Assembly: GCA_964480635.1 (NCBI GenBank)
Contig: CAYZQE010000124.1
Span: 1 to 5,067 of the forward strand
DNA: 5,067 nucleotides
Direction of reading: 5' to 3'
Origin: CAYZQE01 sp964480635
GTDB lineage: Bacteria > Pseudomonadota > Gammaproteobacteria > GCA-001735895
A program made the position numbers and the translations under genes. This document shows, piece after piece, positions 1-5,067 of the stretch. The notes beneath the pieces were generated by a model, which saw nothing but the letters and a program-made list of their open reading frames with translations, did not search any database and was not told the DNA's origin. Position 1 is the stretch's first letter. Each line of letters begins with the position of its first letter.

Positions 1-24
1 AGGCTCCTTAAAGGTAAAGCTATT

Positions 25-1170
25 ATGGAACATTTAACAACTCTCGAAGAGCTCAACAGTAGAATTTTAACGCTTGCAAGTATTTCGACATCACCAACGC
101 CATTTGTTAGTTGTTATCTTAATCTCGAACAAGGTAAAGAGCATGCCTTGCAAACCATTGATGAGCGAATAAAAGTATTACAACGTGTTCTAAAAGGCAG
201 TGAGTTAGATGATTTTGAAGAATCTATTGGTGCCATTAAAGCATATATTGAACGAGAACTATTACCAGAGGCCAAAGGCCTTGCTTTTTTTGCGCGCAGT
301 TGTTTCGAAAAAGAATTTTATATGCCATTGCAATTTGCTGTTCCCTTACCCAACCAGTTACGCCTCTACCCAACACCAAATATTTTTAACTTGATTGAGT
401 TAAAAGATACTTACGAACGCTACCTAGTGATGATTGCAACCAAAAAATGGGTGCGCATAATCGAAGTTAATCTAGGTGCAGCAAGCATTCAGGCTTGGTC
501 TGAAAACCCAGAGCTAAGTGAGCGAGTAGGGTCAGAGTGGTCGGAAACTCAATACCAATTATATCGTCAAGATCGTGAAGGCCATTTTTTAGAAGAAAAA
601 ATAGCCACACTGGAAAAACTGATGAACAATGATGGTCATAGTCATCTGATATTGGCTGGTCATCCAGTCATAACATCACGTATTAAAAATGCACTGCCTG
701 AGCATCTTTTTGCTAAGTTGATAGATACAATTCCCACCAGTCAACGTGATGAACAAGCTGATATTATTCTGGCTTCTTTATCGGTGTTCGTTGAACAGGA
801 AGAAAAAGACTCACAGTCTATCGCTGAACGTTTGATTTCTGCAATACTCACACATGGATTGGCAGTGGTTGGCTCTAAAGAGTCATTGAATGCCTTGCGA
901 TATGGCAAAGCAGATACCTTAGTTATTTTACAAGACTTTAACCCTGATCCAGGTTGGATTTGTGCGGCCTGCAACGAAATGGGAGAATTCACTCCAGAAA
1001 ATGATATCTGCCATCACTGTGGTTCAGCGACAGTACGCCCCACCGATTTGCGTGAAGAATTAGTCGCTTTGGCGGGTAAAATGGATATACCTGTCGAAGT
1101 AGTAGAGCATTGTGATTCGTTACAACAGCTTGGTGGAGTGGGTTGTTTGCTGCGCTTTTCGGCCGATTAA
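25..1170 (+). CDS. eRF1-like (baeRF-type) protein with C-terminal zinc ribbon
   Basis: This 381-residue protein resembles the bacterial relatives of archaeal/eukaryotic peptide-chain release factor 1 (baeRF families; possibly the Vms1/Ankzf1-like baeRF10 group, judged from memory). Relatives cut or are proposed to cut peptidyl-tRNA on ribosomes; a ribosome-rescue or quality-control role here is inference. Residues 1-125 would be the N-terminal domain and 130-250 the middle domain. Residues about 265-381 fit the eRF1 C-terminal domain: a zinc ribbon with C313, C316, C329 and C332, then a segment ending in LGGVGCLLRF (369-378), which is typical of archaeal RF1 C-termini. The loop where a GGQ would lie reads GSEWSETQYQ (169-178) and has no GGQ, so catalysis is uncertain. 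No signal peptide or membrane segment is seen, so it is probably cytosolic. The ATG follows AAGG/AAAG purines. It is first of three co-directional genes, 32 bp before the CBS gene. The fold call is fairly secure; the function is not. Confidence 0.75.
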   Translation: MEHLTTLEELNSRILTLASISTSPTPFVSCYLNLEQGKEHALQTIDERIKVLQRVLKGSELDDFEESIGAIKAYIERELLPEAKGLAFFARSCFEKEFYMPLQFAVPLPNQLRLYPTPNIFNLIELKDTYERYLVMIATKKWVRIIEVNLGAASIQAWSENPELSERVGSEWSETQYQLYRQDREGHFLEEKIATLEKLMNNDGHSHLILAGHPVITSRIKNALPEHLFAKLIDTIPTSQRDEQADIILASLSVFVEQEEKDSQSIAERLISAILTHGLAVVGSKESLNALRYGKADTLVILQDFNPDPGWICAACNEMGEFTPENDICHHCGSATVRPTDLREELVALAGKMDIPVEVVEHCDSLQQLGGVGCLLRFSAD

Positions 1171-1202
1171 TCATTTTTTAAATTAAAAAATAGGCACCTA
1201 AG

Positions 1203-1826
1203 ATGTTTGCTATTTATAATACTGAAGGTCTGCGTTTTCGAGATACGTTGGAAAAGCTACGCCAAATACAACCACCACTAGCATCAAATGCTTTGCAATC
1301 ACATTCCAAAATTGTAGACGATGAAACTCAGCCCAAAGCAAAAGACAAAAACCGTTCTAAGCAAGCGCAGGATGCCTATAAAGACATGCTGCATTTAAAT
1401 CAGCGTGAACTCATTACTCATGCACACCAATTGATGAGTCACCCCGTGAGAACCATTTCAATGGAGATGGATATACTCGATGCTCGCCAGTATTTTCAAC
1501 AACATAAATTTCAGCAGATGCCTGTTATTAACGCACAGCAGCAACTAGTGGGTCTTCTCACGCTAGAAAACCTATTGCAATTTATTATTATTGATGGAGA
1601 CCGAATACAATATCTGAAAGGCAAGCGAGTAGCCGACGCTATGTCCGAACAAGTCATTACAGCAGATCCAGTCTCAGATATCCGACGGGTTGCCTGTCTG
1701 ATGCTTGAATACCACTTACATGGAATGCCCATAGTTGATCAACAAGACGCACTGCTGGGTATTGTTTCACGCAGTGATATTTTGCGTGGAGTGACTCAGA
1801 ACCCACCACTAACTCTGTGGACATGA
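1203..1826 (+). CDS. Tandem CBS-domain protein, likely partner of the downstream channel
   Basis: This 207-residue soluble protein has two CBS domains, at about 74-128 and 143-196. CBS pairs (Bateman modules) bind adenine nucleotides and control attached or partner proteins. Both domains keep the ribose-contacting pattern: GLLTLEN (117-123) with T120 and N123, and GIVSRSD (186-192) with S189 and D192. The second domain also has the classic HGMPIVD (173-179). Residues 1-70 form a hydrophilic, charged, Q/K-rich extension with no recognised domain (for example KAKDKNRSKQ, 45-54); it may be a flexible linker or contact arm. The ATG has AGG at 1192-1194 as a plausible ribosome binding site. The stop TGA (1824-1826) lies inside the start region of the channel gene, which implies translational coupling. 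Nucleotide-dependent control of that channel is inference from gene overlap. No catalytic domain is present. Confidence 0.88.
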   Translation: MFAIYNTEGLRFRDTLEKLRQIQPPLASNALQSHSKIVDDETQPKAKDKNRSKQAQDAYKDMLHLNQRELITHAHQLMSHPVRTISMEMDILDARQYFQQHKFQQMPVINAQQQLVGLLTLENLLQFIIIDGDRIQYLKGKRVADAMSEQVITADPVSDIRRVACLMLEYHLHGMPIVDQQDALLGIVSRSDILRGVTQNPPLTLWT

Positions 1827-2653
1827 GCATGAACAAAAGTCTATTTCCTGGCCAAAAAAATCTGAATGATCTGGTTAATGATCCATTGTTTGGACATATC
1901 ATTATCGGTTTGATTTTAATTAACGCCCTGATTCTTGGTTTGGAAACAGATGCTACGCTGGTCGCGAACTTCGGTGAGTGGTTTGTACTTGGGCATCAAA
2001 TAATCTTGGCGGCATTTATCATAGAGGCTGTCTTAAAAATAGCTGCCGTGGCTCCACGTTTAAAATTATACTTTGGAAATGGTTGGAATGTTTTCGACTT
2101 CAGTGTCATCGTATTCTCGTTATTACCAGCCACTGGTGAGCTGGCCATGCTCGCTCGCCTTGCTCGTTTGCTAAGAGTATTGCGGTTGATTACAGCAATA
2201 CCAGAGTTGCGTCTCATTGTAGCTACACTCATGCGCAGTATTCCCAGCATGGGTAACATCATGCTGTTAATGTCAATAATATTTTATATTTATGCGATTG
2301 CAGGCTTTCACTTATTTCACCTTATTGATCCTCAGCATTGGGGCACATTGGGGCTATCACTATTGAGCCTTTTTCGTATTGTCACATTAGAAGATTGGAC
2401 CGATCTCATGTATAGCGCTATGGAAGTGCAGCCTTATGCTTGGATTTATTTTGTCAGCTTCGTGGTGATGGGTACCTTCGTGATCATTAATCTGTTTATT
2501 GCTATCGTATTGAACAACCTAGAAGAAGCAAAAGCAGAAAGGCAGGCAGCATTACGTCAACCTGTTTCAAACGAAGAGCTGTTAAAAGAGCTAGAAAATA
2601 CGCAACAATCAATTATCCGCTTGCAACAACAAATTAAACAAAGAGAGCCATAA
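1817..2653 (+). CDS. Voltage-gated cation channel, NaChBac-type, with calcium-like filter
   Basis: This 278-residue protein is an inner-membrane, homotetrameric, six-helix ion channel of the bacterial voltage-gated (BacNav) type, close to the family's usual length. Approximate segments are S1 26-45, S2 56-78 (with E70 and K74), S3 90-104 (D94 in NVFDF), S4 112-125, S5 143-169, pore helix/filter 180-196 and S6 205-233. S4 carries arginines every third residue (R114, R117, R120, R123), so the voltage sensor looks intact. The filter is TLEDWTD (190-196), against TLESWSM or similar in studied sodium channels; the extra aspartates suggest calcium permeation. Residues 253-276 look like the C-terminal coiled coil that assembles the tetramer. 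Three in-frame starts are possible: GTG 1817, ATG 1823 (overlapping the CBS stop as ATGA) and ATG 1829. One of the ATGs is likelier, because the first six residues add nothing recognisable. The family call is secure; ion selectivity is inferred. Confidence 0.93.
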   Translation: MDMSMNKSLFPGQKNLNDLVNDPLFGHIIIGLILINALILGLETDATLVANFGEWFVLGHQIILAAFIIEAVLKIAAVAPRLKLYFGNGWNVFDFSVIVFSLLPATGELAMLARLARLLRVLRLITAIPELRLIVATLMRSIPSMGNIMLLMSIIFYIYAIAGFHLFHLIDPQHWGTLGLSLLSLFRIVTLEDWTDLMYSAMEVQPYAWIYFVSFVVMGTFVIINLFIAIVLNNLEEAKAERQAALRQPVSNEELLKELENTQQSIIRLQQQIKQREP

Positions 2654-2705
2654 CGTTGTGCTATATGAACAGCATTATTGCAACAACTTGATCAAAAATG
2701 GCGTT

Positions 2706-2735
2706 TTGGCAAAGATTTTTTATAGTTCGTATAAT
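2706..2735 (+). promoter_or_regulatory. Sigma70-type promoter for the rhodanese-dioxygenase gene
   Basis: TTGGCA at 2706-2711 (five of six to the -35 consensus) is separated by 18 bp from a perfect TATAAT at 2730-2735. Transcription would start near 2742 and give a leader of about 90 nt before the ATG at 2834. It sits in the 180-bp gap after the channel gene, so the sulfur gene is probably its own transcription unit. The assignment rests on consensus match and position only. Confidence 0.6.
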
Positions 2736-2760
2736 TCGATCTAATGAGGAGTATTATTCG
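2729..2760 (+). repeat. Pair of 10-bp direct repeats over the promoter
   Basis: GTATAATTCG (2729-2738) and GTATTATTCG (2751-2760) differ at one base and start 22 bp apart, about two helical turns. The first covers the -10 box and the second lies just past the predicted transcription start. That position would suit a repressor binding in tandem, but in AT-rich intergenic DNA such a pair may be chance. No known regulator's operator is recognised. Confidence 0.35.
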
Positions 2761-2833
2761 TCTTTTTAATGCGTGTGCAATATTATACAATCTCTATTCA
2801 TAAGTATTTATCTCAATTAATTGGAGCAATATA

Positions 2834-3871
2834 ATGAATAAAATAAGTTGTACTGATGTCAGTCAAGCTATTAAAGCAAACACTATATTTGTAGATGTAC
2901 GAAACGAAAATGAATTTAGTCTTGGTAGTTTGCCAACCGCTATCAATATACCTTTGGGAGAGATACAAGAAGTGGCGCTTGAAAAACTAAACAAGCAAGA
3001 CCCTATTATGCTGTATTGTTACCAAGGTGGTCGCGCAGAAAAAGCGTTAAAAATCATGACTGCCCTTGGTTTTAGTGATGTGAGTAGTATTGGTGGCATC
3101 GAATTTTATAAAAACTGCCATAGCTTTGCCGAGCATTCGGCTCCTAACACATTAATAGCATCACGTAGAAGCCATGCAATGAAGCTAGAGCAATTGTTCG
3201 ATGCGCCAACAGGCACTTACAGTTACTTACTTTGGGATGAAAAAACGCGACAAGCAGCACTGATTGACTCTGTAATAGAGCAAGTTGAGCGCGATACCAA
3301 ATTAATTAAACAATTGGGGCTAACATTAAAATATACGCTAGAAACCCATGTTCATGCCGACCATGTAACCGGCTCTGGTTTATTGCGCAAAGAGTTTAAT
3401 AGCGCGGTCATGGTGCACGAAAGCAGTGGTCTTAAATGTGCTGATAAATTTCTAGCAGACGAAGATATACTCACACTGGGTGAGGAGTCTATTTATGTAA
3501 TGTACACCCCGGGTCATACCGATACCTGTGTCAGCTTTCACATTGACGGTGCTGTTTTTACCGGTGATGCGCTACTCATTGATGGCTGTGGTCGCACAGA
3601 TTTTCAGGCAGGTGATGCACGCAAATTGTACCATTCCATTAGCGAAAAATTATTTGCTTTAGGTGATGAGACATTGGTCTACCCTGGGCATGATTATTTA
3701 GGCTTAACAGCATCAACCATAGGGCATGAAAAAATGTTTAATTCACGCTTAGGTAATAGCAGGTCAGAAGACGATTTTATCGCCATTATGGATGCTCTAG
3801 ATTTGGAGCCACCCAAGCGAATTGATATTGCAGTGCCTGGAAACATGCAATGTGGCCTCGAAAAGTCATAA
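2834..3871 (+). CDS. Rhodanese / ETHE1-type persulfide dioxygenase fusion
   Basis: This 345-residue cytosolic fusion enzyme has two domains. Residues 1-105 are a rhodanese domain with catalytic loop CYQGGR (62-67), the cysteine C62 being the expected persulfide carrier. Residues 115-345 are a metallo-beta-lactamase-fold persulfide dioxygenase of ETHE1 type. That part has THVHADH (171-177), PGH (H228), FTGD (D245), the family hallmark GCGRTDFQ (251-258) and PGHDY (H286). By analogy with ETHE1, H172, H228 and D245 should hold the single iron. The end, IAVPGNMQCG (332-341), matches the ETHE1 C-terminus, so the domain looks complete. ETHE1 enzymes oxidise glutathione persulfide with oxygen to sulfite and glutathione; the rhodanese may combine sulfite and persulfide into thiosulfate or feed sulfane sulfur in. 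Known fusions such as Burkholderia PRF and Staphylococcus CstB carry the dioxygenase first; here the order is reversed. GGAG at 2823-2826 is 7 nt before the ATG and supports this start. A terminator follows at once. Confidence 0.93.
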   Translation: MNKISCTDVSQAIKANTIFVDVRNENEFSLGSLPTAINIPLGEIQEVALEKLNKQDPIMLYCYQGGRAEKALKIMTALGFSDVSSIGGIEFYKNCHSFAEHSAPNTLIASRRSHAMKLEQLFDAPTGTYSYLLWDEKTRQAALIDSVIEQVERDTKLIKQLGLTLKYTLETHVHADHVTGSGLLRKEFNSAVMVHESSGLKCADKFLADEDILTLGEESIYVMYTPGHTDTCVSFHIDGAVFTGDALLIDGCGRTDFQAGDARKLYHSISEKLFALGDETLVYPGHDYLGLTASTIGHEKMFNSRLGNSRSEDDFIAIMDALDLEPPKRIDIAVPGNMQCGLEKS

Positions 3872-3936
3872 GCTGAATTAAAGCGTGCCATTTTTCGCAG
3901 CACGCTTTAATTTTATTGCAAAACTAATTCAGCTTG
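3870..3936. repeat. Outer 11-bp inverted repeat around the terminator
   Basis: AAGCTGAATTA (3870-3880) is the exact reverse complement of TAATTCAGCTT (3926-3936). The left copy overlaps the stop codon and the first five bases of the terminator stem, so the outer pairing and the full terminator stem cannot form at the same time. The inner part of the terminator (3881-3888 with 3900-3907) could still nest inside the outer stem, leaving an 18-nt bulge on the right side. Confidence 0.6.
3876..3917 (+). terminator. Rho-independent terminator after the sulfur gene
   Basis: A perfect 13-bp stem pairs 3876-3888 (AATTAAAGCGTGC) with 3900-3912 (GCACGCTTTAATT) across an 11-nt loop, followed by a T-rich tail (TTTTATT from 3911). 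It begins five bases after the stop codon at 3869-3871. It lies between convergent genes. On the minus strand the stem is followed by CAGCTTATG, which lacks a good U tract, so it probably works mainly for the plus-strand gene. Confidence 0.85.
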
Positions 3937-3968
3937 CTTACCTTGATACGTCAATGTCTTAGGTTAAG

Positions 3969-4775
3969 CTATATCCAAGCGTGACCATAAATTATTTCAA
4001 AACTGGCTTGGTATTGTTCTTCTTTAAAGCCAATTTCTTTATAATAATTTTCTAAGCGTTTAAACTTATGAGGTGTCATTAAACCTTTTGAGCGTTGTTT
4101 ATCGGCATTATTGGCACCAATATTTTTCAGGTCAATTAATACATCTTTAAAGTTAGGGTATTGCATGATAATGGTTTCGCTATCCATGACAGGCTCTGCA
4201 AAACCAGAACCCACTAAAATATCGCCAATATCGTGCATGTCTATAAAACGATGAACATGTGGTTTTTTATCCAATTTATGCCAACTTTCATTTAGCTCCC
4301 ATAACGTATTGGGGCCAAAAGTTGTAAACATTAATAAACCATTAGAGCGCCCAATACGTTTAAATTCTTTCAATGTCTGTTCTAGGTCATTAACCCATTG
4401 CAGAGCCAGATTTGAAAAGATTAGATCAAAACTGTCATCTTTAATGGGTAGATTTTCCATGTCTGCATTAATTAACCGCGTTTTATTAAATAGACCAAAC
4501 TCTTTTTTACTCTGTTTAAGCATATTGAAAGCCAGATCGAAGCCGATTACTTTTGCTTTAGAATAATGCTTGGTTAGTTTCTTAATGCCTTTACCCGTAC
4601 CGCAACCAATGTCTAAAATGGTGGATGGCTTTAGATTAATGTAATCTAGGCGTTCAGATAAGCGCGACAACACTTCGTGCTGCAAAACAGCCGCTTGGTT
4701 ATAATTTGACGCAGAGCGATTAAAAGATTTTTTAATCGCTCTTTTATCAAGGCGTGGAGGATTTAACAGGTTCAA
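3969..4775 (-). CDS. bioC: Malonyl-[ACP] O-methyltransferase BioC
   Basis: This 268-residue cytosolic SAM-dependent methyltransferase esterifies the free carboxyl of malonyl-ACP so that fatty-acid synthesis enzymes can extend it to a pimeloyl chain for biotin; a BioH-type esterase later removes the methyl. SAM motif I is ILDIGCGTGKG (53-63), with D80 (GFDLA) and D105 (NADMENLP) at the usual binding positions. BioC-specific signatures are LDKRAIKKSF (9-18), SNLALQW (121-127), FGPNTLWEL (153-161), HVHRFIDMHD (173-182) and YGHAW (263-267). Length is normal. The start is TTG at 4775: the frame runs upstream only through ATA codons to a TAA near 4789-4791, and no ATG lies before the conserved DKRA block. 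The ribosome site is weak (TTTGGA). No bioB, bioF, bioD or bioH lies beside it within the window. It is convergent with the sulfur gene and divergent from carA. Composition is lysine/asparagine-rich and seems more AT-rich than the upstream genes. Confidence 0.93.
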   Translation of the reverse strand: MNLLNPPRLDKRAIKKSFNRSASNYNQAAVLQHEVLSRLSERLDYINLKPSTILDIGCGTGKGIKKLTKHYSKAKVIGFDLAFNMLKQSKKEFGLFNKTRLINADMENLPIKDDSFDLIFSNLALQWVNDLEQTLKEFKRIGRSNGLLMFTTFGPNTLWELNESWHKLDKKPHVHRFIDMHDIGDILVGSGFAEPVMDSETIIMQYPNFKDVLIDLKNIGANNADKQRSKGLMTPHKFKRLENYYKEIGFKEEQYQASFEIIYGHAWI

Positions 4776-4866
4776 TATTATTCCAAAGACTTAATTGGGG
4801 TGGGCATAATAGCTGATTGAGTGATTTGAGGCATCTAACATTTTAATACAGGCAATTGGTGCTGAT

Positions 4867-4872
4867 ATTATA
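4867..4872 (-). promoter_or_regulatory. Possible -10 box of the bioC promoter
   Basis: On the minus strand this reads TATAAT, a perfect -10 hexamer about 95 nt upstream of the TTG start of bioC. No convincing -35 box stands 16-18 bp before it (the 17-bp position reads AGCAAA), so an activator or a different site may be needed. Confidence is low because the region is AT-rich. Confidence 0.3.
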
Positions 4873-4876
4873 ATAA

Positions 4877-4910
4877 TTGTCGTAGACTTTTTGCTATAAT
4901 TTACCTACAA
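4877..4910. promoter_or_regulatory. Weak BirA-operator-like dyad between bioC and carA
   Basis: TTGT at 4877-4880 and ACAA at 4907-4910 form the outer ends of a dyad spanning 34 bp, the span of BirA biotin operators (TTGTAAACC, 15-16 bp, GGTTTACAA). Only about 9 of 18 consensus positions match and the inner halves are poor. It encloses the carA-directed -10 and lies upstream of the possible bioC -10. It is noted because of its place beside a biotin gene, and chance is a serious alternative. Confidence 0.18.
4892..4900 (+). promoter_or_regulatory. Extended -10 promoter directed toward carA
   Basis: TGCTATAAT is a perfect extended -10 element (TGn plus TATAAT). The bases 17 bp upstream (AATAAT, 4872-4877) are a poor -35, which extended -10 promoters can tolerate. 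The transcript would begin near 4907 and carry a leader of about 120 nt before the carA GTG. No clear ArgR box or leader-peptide attenuator was recognised in that leader. Confidence 0.5.
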
Positions 4911-5019
4911 TCTTCGTTCAGGAAAAGCATCAAAATTCTTTGCTGCTAACCCCACTTAATATTATCTTTAAATGCAGGTGAACTTTACTTCTCTGTGTTT
5001 TTTTGCGCGCGTATTTCCT

Positions 5020-5024
5020 GGAGG
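5020..5024 (+). promoter_or_regulatory. Shine-Dalgarno that sets the carA GTG start
   Basis: GGAGG at 5020-5024, within TGGAGGA, is a strong ribosome binding site only 4 nt before the GTG at 5029. An ATG at 5027 is followed directly by TGA and cannot be the start, so the GTG is favoured. Confidence 0.7.
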
Positions 5025-5028
5025 ACAT

Positions 5029-5067
5029 GTGACTAAAGCTGCGATTCTAGTACTTGAAGATGGCACC
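5029..5067 (+). CDS. carA: Carbamoyl-phosphate synthase small subunit, 5' end only
   Basis: Only the first 13 codons are present, reading (M)TKAAILVLEDGT from a GTG start, and the gene runs off the window. This matches the well-conserved N-terminus of gammaproteobacterial CarA (E. coli begins MIKSALLVLEDGT). CarA is the glutaminase subunit that supplies ammonia to CarB for making carbamoyl phosphate, the shared precursor of arginine and pyrimidines, in the cytosol. A strong ribosome site precedes the GTG. An in-frame ATG at 4972 would add 19 residues but has no ribosome site and lies outside the conserved N-terminus. The catalytic domain lies outside the window, so the call rests on the N-terminal motif alone. 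Confidence 0.8.
   Translation, partial: MTKAAILVLEDGT

Noticed and set aside
741..1174. Open frames on the minus strand opposite the eRF1-like gene
   Set aside because: They lie wholly inside a well-supported plus-strand gene, have no family resemblance and no ribosome sites.
1174..1190. Perfect AT-only palindrome (8 bp arms, 1 bp centre) between the first two genes
   Set aside because: It has no GC pairs, so it is too weak for an intrinsic terminator, and the genes on either side look co-transcribed.
2655..2687. Imperfect hairpin after the channel gene (GTTGTGC with GCAACAAC)
   Set aside because: The stem is short with a bulge, the loop is 18 nt, and no T tract follows; not convincing as a terminator.
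2744..2803. 19-codon ATG reading frame in the leader of the sulfur gene, beginning near the predicted transcription start
   Set aside because: It has no ribosome site, no recognisable composition and no conservation evidence; short frames like this are expected by chance.
4309..4566. 85-residue plus-strand open frame opposite bioC
   Set aside because: It is antisense to conserved BioC motifs and shows no protein-family features.
4907..5028. Search for ArgR boxes or a leader-peptide attenuator before carA
   Set aside because: No good match to the ArgR box and no terminated leader peptide or hairpin followed by a T run was found.

Overview
The window looks like ordinary chromosome from a fairly AT-rich gammaproteobacterium. 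The evidence is the BioC and CarA sequences, E. coli-like promoter boxes, and purine-rich ribosome binding sites. No tRNA, rRNA, CRISPR, phage or insertion-sequence signals were seen. A genus cannot be assigned from this sequence alone; an aquatic or marine lineage would be a guess.

Positions 25-2653 carry three co-directional genes that look like one operon. The first encodes a bacterial relative of the archaeal/eukaryotic release factor eRF1 (baeRF type) with a C-terminal zinc ribbon. The second encodes a two-CBS-domain protein with a charged N-terminal extension. The third encodes a six-transmembrane-segment, voltage-gated, NaChBac-type cation channel. The CBS and channel genes overlap, so a CBS protein acting as a nucleotide-sensing regulator of the channel is an attractive but unproven idea. 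The channel's selectivity filter, TLEDWTD, is more calcium-channel-like than that of the studied bacterial sodium channels.

Positions 2654-2833 hold a well-formed sigma70-type promoter (TTGGCA, 18 bp, TATAAT) and a pair of 10-bp direct repeats. These precede the gene at 2834-3871, which encodes an N-terminal rhodanese domain fused to a C-terminal ETHE1-type persulfide dioxygenase, an enzyme of sulfide/persulfide detoxification. A strong intrinsic terminator with a 13-bp perfect stem follows it and lies between this gene and a convergent gene.

Positions 3969-4775 on the minus strand encode BioC, the malonyl-ACP O-methyltransferase of biotin synthesis. It appears to start at TTG and has no other bio gene beside it in this window. 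The 253-bp divergent region after it (4776-5028) holds back-to-back promoter elements and a weak BirA-operator-like dyad. The window ends 13 codons into carA, the small subunit of carbamoyl-phosphate synthetase, which starts at GTG behind a strong Shine-Dalgarno.

The parts most worth following up are the release-factor/CBS/channel cassette with its calcium-type filter and the reversed-order rhodanese-dioxygenase fusion. Neither can be called a new system from sequence alone.
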